A stretch of DNA of 44,398 nt from Nocardia neocaledoniensis (GCF_029868625.1 NZ_JARWOJ010000055.1:1-44398), one strand, 5' to 3'; shown: positions 35,631 to 43,773, numbered from the stretch's first letter. Notes: generated by a model not told the origin, from the sequence alone. Program-made: numbers and translations.

Positions 35631-36413
35631 TCAGGAACCGGTGAAGTTCGGCTTGCGCTTCTCGGCGAAGGCGCGCGGGCCTTCCTTGGCGTCGGCGGAC
35701 TTGAACACCTCGATGCCGATCTTCGCCTCGATCGGGAACGCCTCGTTCTCCGGCATCGCCTCGGTTTCGCGCAGTGTGCGCAGCATCGCCTGGACGGCGA
35801 GCGGGCCGTTGTCGGCGATCTGGCCCGCCAGCGCCAAGGCCTTGTCGAGTGCGGTGCCGTCGGGGACCACGTGGCCGATCAGGCCGATCTCCTTGGCCTC
35901 GGCGGCGGTGATGTGCCGACCGGTCAGCAGCAGATCGGCGGCGACGGTGTACGGGATCTGCCTGGCCAGCCGCACCGCGGAACCGCCCAGCGGGAACAGG
36001 CCCCAACGGGCTTCGGAGACACCGAATTTCGCGCTTTCGCCGGCCACGCGCAGGTCGGTGCCCTGCAGGATCTCGGTGCCGCCGGCGATGGCCGGGCCCT
36101 CGACCGCCGCGATCAGCGGCTTGGCCAGTCGCCTGCCCTTCAACAGCGCGGGCAGGTAAGCCGGGTCCCAGCTGCCCGCGGAAGCGGTGTCCCCGGGATG
36201 CTGGGAGCTCATCGCCTTCAGGTCCATCCCCGCGCAGAAGGCCCCGCCCGCGCCGGTGAGGATCGCGACGCGGATGTCGGGATCGCTGTCCACCTGGTCC
36301 CAGGCGTCGCGCATGATCGCCATCATCTCGCCGGAGAGGGCGTTGCGCGCCTCGGGGCGGTTCATGGTGACGATGAGGACGTGGTCTCGCTTCTCGACCA
36401 GACAGTGGGCCAT
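35631..36413 (-). CDS. echA19: Steroid enoyl-CoA hydratase EchA19
   Basis: Crotonase-family enoyl-CoA hydratase of 260 aa resembling EchA19 (Rv3516), which hydrates the side-chain enoyl-CoA of sterols. [20 protein letters not shown] (about 13-32), [20 protein letters not shown] (about 54-73) and [20 protein letters not shown] (about 99-118, with a Glu after the GG) are the oxyanion and catalytic segments. [20 protein letters not shown] follows. Start ATG at 36413. Divergent pairing with fadD19 is the same as in Mtb. A KstR-like box lies 35 nt upstream. Confidence 0.92.
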   Translation of the reverse strand: MAHCLVEKRDHVLIVTMNRPEARNALSGEMMAIMRDAWDQVDSDPDIRVAILTGAGGAFCAGMDLKAMSSQHPGDTASAGSWDPAYLPALLKGRRLAKPLIAAVEGPAIAGGTEILQGTDLRVAGESAKFGVSEARWGLFPLGGSAVRLARQIPYTVAADLLLTGRHITAAEAKEIGLIGHVVPDGTALDKALALAGQIADNGPLAVQAMLRTLRETEAMPENEAFPIEAKIGIEVFKSADAKEGPRAFAEKRKPNFTGS

Positions 36414-36448
36414 TTCGATGTCTCCTGACGTTCAGTCTTGTCAGAAAC

Positions 36449-36462
36449 AGTAACACGTTCTA
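36449..36462. promoter_or_regulatory. KstR-like box between echA19 and fadD19
   Basis: AGTAACACGTTCTA matches TnnAACnnGTTnnA except at the first base. It lies between divergent starts at 36413 and 36474; KstR control of this pair is established in Mtb. Confidence 0.75.
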
Positions 36463-36473
36463 TTTTTGTCCTT

Positions 36474-38123
36474 GTGAGCTACAACATAGCGGACCTAGTC
36501 GAACACACCATCGATCTCGTGCCGGACCGAGTCGCGCTGGCCGACGACGTCCGCTCGGTCACGTACGCCGAGCTGGAGGACCGAGCCAATCGCCTGGCGC
36601 ACTACCTGCAGGAACAAGGCGTGCAGCCGGGCGACAAGGTCGGAATCTACTCGCGCAACACCATCGAGGCCGTCGAGGCGATGGTCGCGGTGTTCAAGGC
36701 GCGGGCGGTGATGATCAACATCAACTTCCGGTACGTCGAGAACGAGTTGCAGTACATTTTCGAGAACTCCGATCTCGTCGCCCTGATCCACGAGCGCCGG
36801 TACTCCGACAAGGTCGCCGCGGTCCGGCCGAACACCCCGAAGCTGAAGACGGTCCTTGTCGTGAACGACGGAACCGAGGACGCGACGCCCACCGCCGCCG
36901 ATTCGGTGGAGTACGAGGCGGCGCTGGCCTCGGCCACCGGCGCGCGGGACTTCGGTGAGCGGTCACCCGACGACATCTTCATGCTCTACACCGGCGGCAC
37001 CACCGGTATGCCGAAGGGCGTGATGTGGCGACACGAGGACTGGTGGCGGGTGCTCGGTGGCGGCGTCAACTTCGTCACCGGCGACGTCGTGCAGGACGAA
37101 TGGCATCAGGCGAAGACCGGCGCGGCCAACGGCCAACTGGTGCGCTACCCGATCCCACCGATGATCCACGGCGGTTCGCAGAGCGCCACCTTCCACAGCC
37201 TCTTCGACGGCGGTAAGGCCGTCATGCTGCCCGAGTTCAACCCGCACGGCGCGTGGCAGGCGATCGACCGCCACGGCGTCAACATCATCTTCATCACCGG
37301 CGACGCGATGGCGCGGCCGATGCTCGACGCGCTGAAGGCCGGAAATCCGGAAACCGGTGAGCCGTACAAGCATTCGACGCTGTGGGCGATGGCCAGCAGT
37401 GCCGCGCTCTTCTCGCCGTCGCTCAAGGACGAGTTCCTCGAGCTGCTGGGGACCACGCTGATCACCGACTCGATCGGTTCCTCGGAGACCGGGTTCGGTG
37501 GCCTGTCGGTCGTCGCCAAGGGTGCCACCCACACCGGCGGTCCGCGGGTCAAGATCGATGCCTCCACGGCGGTGATCGACGAGCAGGGCAATCCGGTCGA
37601 AGCGGGTTCCGGGAAGATCGGCCTGCTCGCGCGCAAGGGCAACATTCCGCTCGGCTACTACAACGACCCGGTGAAAACGGCGGCGACCTTCAAGGAGTTC
37701 AACGGGGTTCGCTACTCGATTCCCGGTGACTTCGCGCGCGTCGAGGAGGACGGCACCGTCACAATGCTCGGCCGCGGTTCGGTGAGCATCAACAGCGGCG
37801 GCGAGAAGATCTACCCAGAAGAGGTCGAGGGTGCGCTCAAGGCTCATCCGGACGTCTTCGACGCGCTGGTCATCGGCGTGGAGGACGCCCGGTGGGGTCA
37901 GCGGGTCGCCGCGGTGGTGCACTGCCGCGACGGCAAGCGGCCCACCCTCGCCGAGTTGAAGCCGGTGCTGGCCCAGGAGATCGCCTCCTACAAGCAGCCG
38001 CGCAGCCTGTGGTTCGTCGACGAGATCAAGCGTTCCCCCGCGGGCAAGCCGGACTATCGGTGGGCCAAGGAGCACGCGGATTCCCGTCCTGCCGACGAGC
38101 ACGCCGAGGCGGGCTCGTCCTGA
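36474..38123 (+). CDS. fadD19: Steroid side-chain CoA ligase FadD19
   Basis: Acyl-CoA synthetase of 549 aa closely resembling Mtb FadD19 (548 aa), which activates C27/C24-branched steroid acids. NIADLVEHTIDLVPDRVALA (about 4-23), INFRYVENELQYIFENSDLV (about 83-102), the P-loop MLYTGGTTGMPKGVMWRHED (about 170-189), YPIPPMIHGGSQSAT, DSIGSSETGFGG (about 334-345), GRGSVSINSGGEKIYPEEVE (about 440-459) and the final SPAGKPDYRWAKE with catalytic Lys are all shared. Start GTG at 36474 with weak Shine-Dalgarno. In Rhodococcus FadD19 was needed for C24-branched side chains (recollection). A 14-bp hairpin terminator follows. Confidence 0.95.
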   Translation: MSYNIADLVEHTIDLVPDRVALADDVRSVTYAELEDRANRLAHYLQEQGVQPGDKVGIYSRNTIEAVEAMVAVFKARAVMININFRYVENELQYIFENSDLVALIHERRYSDKVAAVRPNTPKLKTVLVVNDGTEDATPTAADSVEYEAALASATGARDFGERSPDDIFMLYTGGTTGMPKGVMWRHEDWWRVLGGGVNFVTGDVVQDEWHQAKTGAANGQLVRYPIPPMIHGGSQSATFHSLFDGGKAVMLPEFNPHGAWQAIDRHGVNIIFITGDAMARPMLDALKAGNPETGEPYKHSTLWAMASSAALFSPSLKDEFLELLGTTLITDSIGSSETGFGGLSVVAKGATHTGGPRVKIDASTAVIDEQGNPVEAGSGKIGLLARKGNIPLGYYNDPVKTAATFKEFNGVRYSIPGDFARVEEDGTVTMLGRGSVSINSGGEKIYPEEVEGALKAHPDVFDALVIGVEDARWGQRVAAVVHCRDGKRPTLAELKPVLAQEIASYKQPRSLWFVDEIKRSPAGKPDYRWAKEHADSRPADEHAEAGSS

Positions 38124-38132
38124 CGACTCCGA

Positions 38133-38168
38133 CGGAATGGGCCGGTCCGGTGCGACCGGCCCATTCCG
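38133..38168. terminator. Bidirectional terminator after fadD19
   Basis: CGGAATGGGCCGGT (38133-38146) pairs perfectly over 14 bp with ACCGGCCCATTCCG (38155-38168). It separates fadD19 from the convergent SnoaL-like gene. Confidence 0.85.
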
Positions 38169-38180
38169 CTGTCGGCATTC

Positions 38181-38573
38181 TTATGCGTCCGGTGAGTCGT
38201 TGTAGACCCGTTCGCTGACAATCCTGCCGTCACGCCAGACGGCCACCGCACACCATTCACGGTGATAACGGGTACCCGGTTCGAGTCCGACCGCTGTTCC
38301 GCCCGGACCGACGGTGCCGTCCTGGTCGTATTCCATTACGCACCGGCCGTTGTCGCCGAGTGTCAGGGAGCGGACGGTCACAGTCCGGTCCGGTATCGCC
38401 TGGAAGAATGTTTCCAGGACTTTTCGCAGCTGGTCTTTTCCGCGCAGGGTGTAACCGCGCTGGGCCATGGTGTTCTCGACATCATCGGCGTAATAGGCCA
38501 ACGCCCCATCCAGGTCGCGCCTTTTCACAGCGTCCAGCCAGGCGTGTACAGCCGCTTCGTCAGGTTTGCTCAT
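38181..38573 (-). CDS. SnoaL/NTF2-like small protein
   Basis: Protein of 130 aa with the SnoaL-like fold: AVHAWLDAVKRRDLDGALAY (about 8-27), YYADDVENTM, then LEPGTRYHREWCAVAVWRDG (about 98-117) and IVSERVYND. ATG at 38573 (MSKPDEAAV) is preferred; an upstream in-frame start at 38609 would add a 12-residue non-conserved stretch. No steroid box is close, and the core AACGTGTT at 38673-38686 is too weak to count. It might be an enzyme (isomerase or cyclase type) or a ligand-binding protein. Single gene, divergent from the aldo/keto reductase across 214 nt. Function unknown. Confidence 0.8.
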   Translation of the reverse strand: MSKPDEAAVHAWLDAVKRRDLDGALAYYADDVENTMAQRGYTLRGKDQLRKVLETFFQAIPDRTVTVRSLTLGDNGRCVMEYDQDGTVGPGGTAVGLEPGTRYHREWCAVAVWRDGRIVSERVYNDSPDA

Positions 38574-38787
38574 AGGTGGATGATGGGCGGTTTCATCGAT
38601 GGAATACAAGGGCGTCCAAGGCTTGGTGACTTATCTCACCGAGCGCGTGCAATCGCCGCAAATATGTTCTGGCGCAACGTGTTTGGTGGTTCCATCGAGA
38701 GTACGGGTTCGGCTGTGCGCCGACTTTCGCACAGGGGTCGGCGGCGAAAGCCGAACAGTTCGGTCGATGCGAGGAGGGGTACGAATC

Positions 38788-39741
38788 ATGCAGCACAGGA
38801 CTTTGGGAACACAGGGGCTGGAGGTCTCCGAGATCGGTTACGGTTCGATGGGCACCGCGGTCGGATACGGAGCCACCGACGACGCCGAATCGATCGCGGC
38901 GATCCATCGCGCCTACGACCTCGGCGTGACCCATTTCGACACCGCCGAGATGTACGGCTGGGGGGTGGGGGAAAAGCTGCTCGGGCGCGCGGTGGCGCCA
39001 TTTCGCGATGATGTGGTGATCGCGACCAAGTTCGGGTTCACTCCCCGGTTCGGCACCGATTCGCGCCCCGAACACATTCGTGAGGTGGTCGATGCGAGCC
39101 TGCGTAATCTGGGGGTCGACAGCATCGACGTCCTCTATCAGCATCGCGTCGATCCCGCCGTGCCGATCGAGGACGTCGTCGCGACAATGGCCGAATTTGT
39201 GGACGCCGGGAAGGTGAAGTATCTCGGCCTGTCGGAGGCGCCCCCGGAGATCATTCGCAGGGCCCATGCCGTACACCCGATCTCGGTGTTGCAAACGGAG
39301 TACTCGATCTTCGCCCCGGACGCCGAACCGCTGTTTCCGATGCTGGCCGAGCTCGGTATCGGGTTCGTCGCCTACTCGCCGTTGGCGCGGGGATTCCTCA
39401 CCGGCACGGCGAAACCGGCCGGCGACTATGAGCGGTCCGACTTCCGCACCCTCATGCCATGGTGGAACTCCGACAATTACGACAGCAATGCGCGCATCGT
39501 CGATCAGCTCACCGAACTGGCCGCCGGCAAGGGTATCGACATCGTGCAGCTGGCCCTGGCCTGGACGCTGGCGCGCCACGACTTCGTCGTCCCGATTCCG
39601 GGCTCCCGCAATCCGGATCGCGTCGCTCGCAATGTCTCGGCCTGCGATGTCACCCTCACAGCCGATGATCTGGCGCGCATCGCCGCTATCGCGCCCACCG
39701 GTGGGCATGGCGGGCGCGGTACGCCGTCGCCCTGGCTGTAG
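38788..39741 (+). CDS. Aldo/keto reductase
   Basis: AKR-superfamily reductase of 317 aa. RTLGTQGLEVSEIGYGSMGT (about 4-23) starts the barrel. Catalytic residues are Asp in THFDTAEMYGWGVGEKLLGR (Asp51, Tyr56), Lys in IATKFGFTP (about 81) and His in YQHRVDPAVPIEDV (about 118). LALAWTLARHDFVVPIPGSR (about 254-273) is the NADPH-binding part. Start ATG at 38788 follows GAGGAGG at good spacing. It resembles the AKR13/YhdN-type group. No clear link to sterols beyond position. Confidence 0.9.
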   Translation: MQHRTLGTQGLEVSEIGYGSMGTAVGYGATDDAESIAAIHRAYDLGVTHFDTAEMYGWGVGEKLLGRAVAPFRDDVVIATKFGFTPRFGTDSRPEHIREVVDASLRNLGVDSIDVLYQHRVDPAVPIEDVVATMAEFVDAGKVKYLGLSEAPPEIIRRAHAVHPISVLQTEYSIFAPDAEPLFPMLAELGIGFVAYSPLARGFLTGTAKPAGDYERSDFRTLMPWWNSDNYDSNARIVDQLTELAAGKGIDIVQLALAWTLARHDFVVPIPGSRNPDRVARNVSACDVTLTADDLARIAAIAPTGGHGGRGTPSPWL

Positions 39742-39747
39742 CTGGTA

Positions 39748-39784
39748 GCGCCTCGGGCGGCGGACAGCCGCCACCCGGGGCGCT
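39748..39784. terminator. Hairpin terminator after the aldo/keto reductase
   Basis: AGCGCCTCGGG and CCCGGGGCGCT pair with one G-T wobble, and GGCGG/CCGCC pairs inside. It lies between the convergent stops at 39741 and 39788. Confidence 0.7.
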
Positions 39785-39787
39785 GTG

Positions 39788-40612
39788 TCAGCCGACCAGA
39801 TCCGGATCCGATGCCATGATCCGGGTCCACAGCGGCTGGGCCTGGAACCAGCCGGAGAAGTGGCCGCCGGTCTGCTCGCGGACCTTCAGTGCGGATTCGC
39901 GGTCGATCAGCTTCGGCGTCCCGGCCGCCATCGCGAGCAGCTGTGCCTGGCACGACCGCTCCATGGTCACGAACCACCACACTGCCTCGGCCACCGACTT
40001 CCCGACGGTGATCAGGCCGTGGTTCTGCAGTATCGCGGCCTTGTGCCGCCCGATCGCCTCGGCGATGCGCTTGCCCTCTTCGACGTCGTTGGCGACGCCG
40101 CCGAAGTTCGTGTACATCCCGTGGTCTTCGAAGAACGCGCACGCGTCGGGCGTGAGCGGGTCGAGAGGGATGCCGAGCGTCGAGAAAGTCTTGCCGTACA
40201 GCGAGTGCGCGTGCGCGGAGGCGACCGCGTCGGGGCGCGCGCGATGCACCTCGGCGTGGATCACGAAGGCGGGACGGTTCACGTGGAAGCGACCCTCCAC
40301 GACATTGCCGTCGTGGTCGCACCGGATCAGGTCGGACGCCCGGATCCGGCCGAAGGCCATGCCGAACGGGTTGACCCAGAAGGTGTCCGGCTCCACGGCG
40401 TCGCGGACGGTGATGTGCCCGGCCACGCCCTCGGAGAAGCCGAGCCGATCGAAGATCCGGAACCCGGCCGCCAGCTGTTCCTTGCGGAACTGCCGCTCGT
40501 CCTCTGGCGAATCGAAGGTGGGTGGCAGCGCGAACGGAACTTCGCGGCCCGCGTACATGACAGCCCCCGCAGTTGCATCGTGGGAACTGGAACTTGTTGC
40601 AACACTTGTCAT
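39788..40612 (-). CDS. Class II aldolase/adducin family protein
   Basis: Protein of 274 aa with the class II aldolase/adducin fold. LAAGFRIFDRLGFSEGVAGH (about 47-66) is the N-terminal core; zinc ligands are probably His in SAHAHSLYGKTF (about 133-135) and QNHGLITVG (about 199); HAEVHRARPDAVA lies between. Members cleave or epimerise hydroxy-acids and sugars phosphates; related proteins without sugar context occur in steroid clusters. The start is uncertain: ATG at 40612 gives a Ser/Thr-rich leader (MTSVATSSSSHDATAGAV), while ATG at 40558 (MYAGREVPF) would place the KstR box at 40588-40601 upstream of the gene. Function unknown; a C-C lyase on a side-chain product is a guess. Confidence 0.85.
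   Translation of the reverse strand: MTSVATSSSSHDATAGAVMYAGREVPFALPPTFDSPEDERQFRKEQLAAGFRIFDRLGFSEGVAGHITVRDAVEPDTFWVNPFGMAFGRIRASDLIRCDHDGNVVEGRFHVNRPAFVIHAEVHRARPDAVASAHAHSLYGKTFSTLGIPLDPLTPDACAFFEDHGMYTNFGGVANDVEEGKRIAEAIGRHKAAILQNHGLITVGKSVAEAVWWFVTMERSCQAQLLAMAAGTPKLIDRESALKVREQTGGHFSGWFQAQPLWTRIMASDPDLVG
40588..40601. promoter_or_regulatory. KstR-like box at the start of the aldolase-like gene
   Basis: TGGAACTTGTTGCA matches TnnAACnnGTTnnA at all fixed positions. It overlaps codons 4-8 of the longer reading of the aldolase gene, or lies 30 nt upstream of the shorter one. Confidence 0.65.
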
Positions 40613-40647
40613 GTCGCAAGTATGGCACCGCCGTACAGGTGTGGATG

Positions 40648-40661
40648 GTGATCATGATCAC
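40648..40661. promoter_or_regulatory. Perfect 14-bp palindrome in the divergent promoter region
   Basis: GTGATCATGATCAC is a perfect palindrome, 36 nt upstream of the aldolase ATG. It differs from KstR and KstR2 boxes and may bind another regulator; none is adjacent. Confidence 0.45.
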
Positions 40662-40756
40662 TTGTAAAGTGTTGGGAAACAACGTATTTCGTGCAAGATC
40701 CGATGCCTGGACGAAATCGATTGGTGTCTGTGCGCGCGCGGAAGTGCTCGAGTGGT

Positions 40757-40770
40757 TGAAACATGTTCTA
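40757..40770. promoter_or_regulatory. KstR operator upstream of the thioesterase gene
   Basis: TGAAACATGTTCTA matches TnnAACnnGTTnnA at all fixed positions. It lies 32 nt upstream of the ATG at 40803, in the expected promoter position. Confidence 0.8.
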
Positions 40771-40802
40771 CTAGTTGGGATTCGCTGAACAGAGGAGACA
40801 TC

Positions 40803-41618
40803 ATGCCCGCGTTCTTCGCCTACGAGGCCGGTCGCTACATCGCGGCACGCAAGGCTGTCAGCGCCTGGTCGTCGAGCCAGCTGGCGGGCACGGCGATCTG
40901 CGGTCTTCTCGCGCACGGACTCGAAACCCACAGCCCCGGACCGGAGTTCGTACCAGCGCGGTTCACGGCCGACCTCTTCAGCCCGGTCTGGAACGAACCG
41001 ATCGAACTGCGCAGCTCGATCGTGCGGGACGGAAACCGGATCAGGGTGGCCGACGTGGAAGTCGTACAGCGCGAACAGGTTCGGGCTCGCGCCACCGCGC
41101 AGTTTCTGGTGAGCTCTGTCGAGCCGCCCGGTGAGATCTGGCAGCCCACCGAGCACCTGCCCGTCCCGGAGACCCGCCTGGACCGCCCGCACGGCTCCAT
41201 GCCGCTGTTCAAGTCGGGGTCCCAAGACTGGACCCCTGATTTCGGCTCCGGCGTGAACGCGCATCGCAAGGCCAGCTGGAACAACATTCCGCCCCTGGTC
41301 TCCGGTGCGCCCATCACGCCCTTCGAGCGCGCCGCCGTGGCCGCCGATCTGACCAACATCATCTGTAACTGGGGTACTGCGGGCATCGGCTACATCAATA
41401 CCGACGTCACCATGACCCTGTCCCGGCTGCCTGCGGGGATAGAACTGGGTTTGCAGGCTCGTGACCACGTCGCCGCGAACGGCATCGCCGTCTCTTCCGC
41501 GACCATGTACGACCGTTCCGGCGTGCTCGGTTCGTGCACCGTCACCGCGTTGTCGAACGCACGCAGGCAGGTCGACGTCGAGGCGTTCGCTCAGGCACAG
41601 TCCACCGGGCGCGTATAG
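40803..41618 (+). CDS. Double-hotdog acyl-CoA thioesterase-like protein
   Basis: Protein of 271 aa resembling the TesB-like/acyl-CoA thioesterase family with two hotdog domains: an N-terminal one (about 18-110, AGTAICGLLAHGLETH, FTADLFSPVWNEPIELRSSI) and a C-terminal one (about 165-265, PPLVSGAPITPFERAAVAAD, then GYINTDVTMTLSRLP and ASATMYDRSGVLGSCTVT). ATG at 40803 follows AGGAGAC. A perfect KstR box makes it a candidate sterol gene; it may release CoA from a side-chain fragment or act as a MaoC-like hydratase relative. Substrate unknown. Confidence 0.82.
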   Translation: MPAFFAYEAGRYIAARKAVSAWSSSQLAGTAICGLLAHGLETHSPGPEFVPARFTADLFSPVWNEPIELRSSIVRDGNRIRVADVEVVQREQVRARATAQFLVSSVEPPGEIWQPTEHLPVPETRLDRPHGSMPLFKSGSQDWTPDFGSGVNAHRKASWNNIPPLVSGAPITPFERAAVAADLTNIICNWGTAGIGYINTDVTMTLSRLPAGIELGLQARDHVAANGIAVSSATMYDRSGVLGSCTVTALSNARRQVDVEAFAQAQSTGRV

Positions 41619-41626
41619 CCAACAGT

Positions 41627-41659
41627 GACCGGCCATCTCTCTCGCGAGGATGGCCGGTC
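41627..41659. terminator. Bidirectional hairpin terminator
   Basis: GACCGGCCATC (41627-41637) pairs perfectly over 11 bp with GATGGCCGGTC (41649-41659), between the convergent stops at 41618 and 41670. Confidence 0.82.
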
Positions 41660-41669
41660 GTCGTGGTCT

Positions 41670-42848
41670 TCAGCGGTTGGCCAGCTCCGCCAGCTGGTAG
41701 GCCAGTTTGCCGCGGACGGCGGGGATGCCGGTGAGCAGGCGCATGGCGGTGTTGCGGGCGATGCGGGCGGGAGTGGACTGGAGGGTGGCCATGCGGGTCA
41801 TCCGGTCGGTGAAGGAGACGACCTCGAGTGCGATCGGACGGCGGACGGTTTCGTAGTCGTCGAGCAGTGAATCCAGCGCACCCGCGAGGACTTTCGTGAG
41901 GAGGTCGGCCAGCATGGCGGCGTCCTGGATACCGGTGTTCATGCCCTGGCCGCCCGCCGGGCTGTGCACGTGCGCCGCGTCGCCCGCCAGCAGGACGCGG
42001 CCCGCGCGGTAGTGGTCGGCGACGCGGTGGTGCACGCGGAACCGTGAGCTCCACAGCACCTCGTCGACGTGGACGGCCCCTGCCGGGCCGCGCGCGTCGA
42101 GAAGGGCCTGGATGTCGGCGCGGGTGGGGTGTTCCGGTGCGTCGTCGACGGTGGCGACCACGCGGTAGCGCTCCTGCGCCGTGTCCGGCAGCGGCGCGAC
42201 CACGGTGACGCCCTCGGGCGAAAGGTGCAGCGACACTTCGGTTCGCGGCGTCGGCCAGGTCATCCGCACATCGGCGAGGATGAACGACGCGGGGTAGGTG
42301 TCGCCGGTGAAACCGATACCCACCTGTTCGCGCACCACACTGTGCATGCCGTCGGCGCCGATCACGTAGTCGGCGGTGATGGTGCCCGGCGTGCCCTCGG
42401 CATCGGTGTATTCGACTGTGACGCCGGCCTTGTCGTCGTCGACGCTGGTGACGGTGAGCGGCCGGTGCACGCTGCCGCCCGCGCGGTGCAGCCGGTCGAG
42501 CAGGATCTGCTCGGTGACGTCCTGCGGAATCATCAGCGTGTAGGGGAATTCGGTCGGCAGATCGCCGAATTCGATGGTGGCCAGGGTCTTCGCGCCGTCG
42601 TGCACCTTGAAGGTCGGCACCTTGATGCCGCGTGCGACGAGCTCGTCGGCGATGCCGAGGCCGGCCAGCACCTCGAGTGTCCTGGCGTGGATCACCGCGG
42701 CGCGCGAGGTATTGGCGCCTTCGCTCAGCCGATCGATGAGGACATGGTCGATACCCGCCTCGGCGAGCGTGATCGCGGCCGTGAGGCCGGCGGGGCCCGC
42801 GCCGACGATGACGACGGAAGTGGTTGCGGGGAGCTGGGTGGCGGACAT
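41670..42848 (-). CDS. FAD-dependent aromatic-ring-type monooxygenase
   Basis: PHBH-fold flavoprotein monooxygenase of 392 aa. The Rossmann motif SVVIVGAGPAGLTAAITLAE (about 11-30), the DG motif ADYVIGADGMHSVVREQVG (about 155-173) and the GD motif VLLAGDAAHVHSPAGGQGMN (about 281-300) are complete. Such enzymes hydroxylate aromatics or inactivate antibiotics such as rifampicin and tetracycline; the substrate is not visible. ATG at 42848 is chosen because the Rossmann motif follows closely; the frame remains open upstream into the TetR gene. It diverges from a TetR regulator with a four-copy operator between them, so TetR control is very likely. No KstR box. Confidence 0.9.
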   Translation of the reverse strand: MSATQLPATTSVVIVGAGPAGLTAAITLAEAGIDHVLIDRLSEGANTSRAAVIHARTLEVLAGLGIADELVARGIKVPTFKVHDGAKTLATIEFGDLPTEFPYTLMIPQDVTEQILLDRLHRAGGSVHRPLTVTSVDDDKAGVTVEYTDAEGTPGTITADYVIGADGMHSVVREQVGIGFTGDTYPASFILADVRMTWPTPRTEVSLHLSPEGVTVVAPLPDTAQERYRVVATVDDAPEHPTRADIQALLDARGPAGAVHVDEVLWSSRFRVHHRVADHYRAGRVLLAGDAAHVHSPAGGQGMNTGIQDAAMLADLLTKVLAGALDSLLDDYETVRRPIALEVVSFTDRMTRMATLQSTPARIARNTAMRLLTGIPAVRGKLAYQLAELANR

Positions 42849-42860
42849 CTGCGACTCCTG

Positions 42861-42949
42861 GTCAACGCTTGTTTGCCAACGCTTGTAGGCATAACGATAA
42901 GCGGCAGGTGCTCGCGATGTCAACAGTTGTTGGCCTACACTTGTTGGCA
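42861..42949. promoter_or_regulatory. Four-copy operator between the monooxygenase and TetR genes
   Basis: Two pairs of overlapping 16-17-nt motifs occur: GTCAACGCTTGTTTGCC (42861) and GCCAACGCTTGTAGGCA (42875), then GTCAACAGTTGTTGGCC (42919) and GCCTACACTTGTTGGCA (42933). Copies within each pair start 14 bp apart, and the pairs start 58 bp apart. Site 42874-42891 is nearly the reverse complement of 42932-42949. The second pair abuts the TetR ATG, the first lies 13 nt upstream of the monooxygenase start. Confidence 0.8.
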
Positions 42950-43533
42950 TGAAGTCCGCCGAGCAGAACTCCCCGGTCCGCCGCTCCGACGCCACGAAGG
43001 CCGTCATCCTCGACGCCGCCCGCGCGCGCTTCGCCGTCGACGGGTACGCGAAGGCGACCATCCGCGCCATCGCCGCCGACGCCGAGATCGACCCGTCCAT
43101 GGTGATGCGCTATTTCGGCAACAAAGAGGGACTCTTCGCCGCGGCCGTGCAGATCGACCTCGACCTGCCCGACCTGGCCGCCGCCGACCCCGACTCCCTC
43201 GGTGAGCTGCTGGTGCGGCGCTTCCTGGCGATCTGGGAGGGCCACGACAACGCGGTCATGCTGATCCTGTTGCGTTCGGCGATCACCGACGACAAGGTCG
43301 CCGACCGCGTGCGCTCGATCTTCGCCGAACAGGTCCTGCCCGCAGTCCTTCGCTTCGGCGACCCCGCCGACGCTCCCCGCCGCGGTGGCCTGGTGGTCAC
43401 CCAGCTCCTCGGCCTCGCCCTGTGCCGCTACATCCTGCGCCTACCCCCGGTCGTGGCGATGCGCCCCGACGCCATCGTCACCGACGTCGCCCCGGTCATC
43501 CAGGGCTACCTCACCTCGGCTCCCGGCGACTGA
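42949..43533 (+). CDS. TetR-family transcriptional regulator
   Basis: TetR regulator of 194 aa. The helix-turn-helix region spans about 13-60: DATKAVILDAARARFAVDGY, ATIRAIAADAEIDPSMVMRY and FGNKEGLFAAAV. The C-terminal domain (TetR_C_17-like, LGELLVRRFLAIWEGHDNAV, then RRGGLVVTQLLGLALCRYIL) is the ligand-binding/dimer part. It diverges from the monooxygenase and its ATG is immediately after an operator copy, so it should repress itself and the monooxygenase. The ligand is probably the monooxygenase substrate or a related drug (inference). Confidence 0.88.
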   Translation: MKSAEQNSPVRRSDATKAVILDAARARFAVDGYAKATIRAIAADAEIDPSMVMRYFGNKEGLFAAAVQIDLDLPDLAAADPDSLGELLVRRFLAIWEGHDNAVMLILLRSAITDDKVADRVRSIFAEQVLPAVLRFGDPADAPRRGGLVVTQLLGLALCRYILRLPPVVAMRPDAIVTDVAPVIQGYLTSAPGD

Positions 43534-43550
43534 TAACGCTGGTTGTGCGC

Positions 43551-43566
43551 GGTACCGCGCGGTACC
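43551..43566. promoter_or_regulatory. Perfect 16-bp palindrome before the toxin-antitoxin pair
   Basis: GGTACCGCGCGGTACC is perfectly self-complementary and ends 9 nt before the antitoxin ATG, a typical autoregulatory operator position for a ribbon-helix-helix antitoxin. Confidence 0.75.
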
Positions 43567-43575
43567 ATCCGGGAT

Positions 43576-43773
43576 ATGGCCGGACTGAATGTGCGATTCA
43601 CCGAGGAAGAGCTGGACGCGCTTCGTCAGCGCGCGGAAGCCGAAGGGCGGAGCATGCAGCAGTTCGCCCACGATGCCGTCATCGCGGCGATCAACGAGCG
43701 TTCGCGGCTGTTCAACGAGGCCGCCGACCATGTCCTGCGAGTGAGCGAAGAACTGAACCGCAGGCTCGCGTGA
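43576..43773 (+). CDS. Ribbon-helix-helix-type antitoxin of a Doc system
   Basis: Protein of 65 aa. NVRFTEEELDALRQRAEAEG (about 5-24) followed by SMQQFAHDAVIAAINERS fits the beta-strand plus two-helix ribbon-helix-helix DNA-binding fold. The C-terminal tail FNEAADHVLRVSEELNRRLA should bind and block the toxin. Start ATG at 43576 lies 9 nt after the 16-bp palindrome; no strong Shine-Dalgarno is seen. Its stop TGA overlaps the toxin ATG by one base (TGATG), ensuring coupled translation. Confidence 0.85.
   Translation: MAGLNVRFTEEELDALRQRAEAEGRSMQQFAHDAVIAAINERSRLFNEAADHVLRVSEELNRRLA

Noticed and set aside
38673..38686. CGCAACGTGTTTGG as a KstR box
   Set aside because: Both outer consensus bases mismatch; a chance core match is likely.
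42861..42949. CRISPR-like or attachment-site repeats
   Set aside because: Only four copies, placed exactly between a TetR gene and its likely target; an operator explains them.
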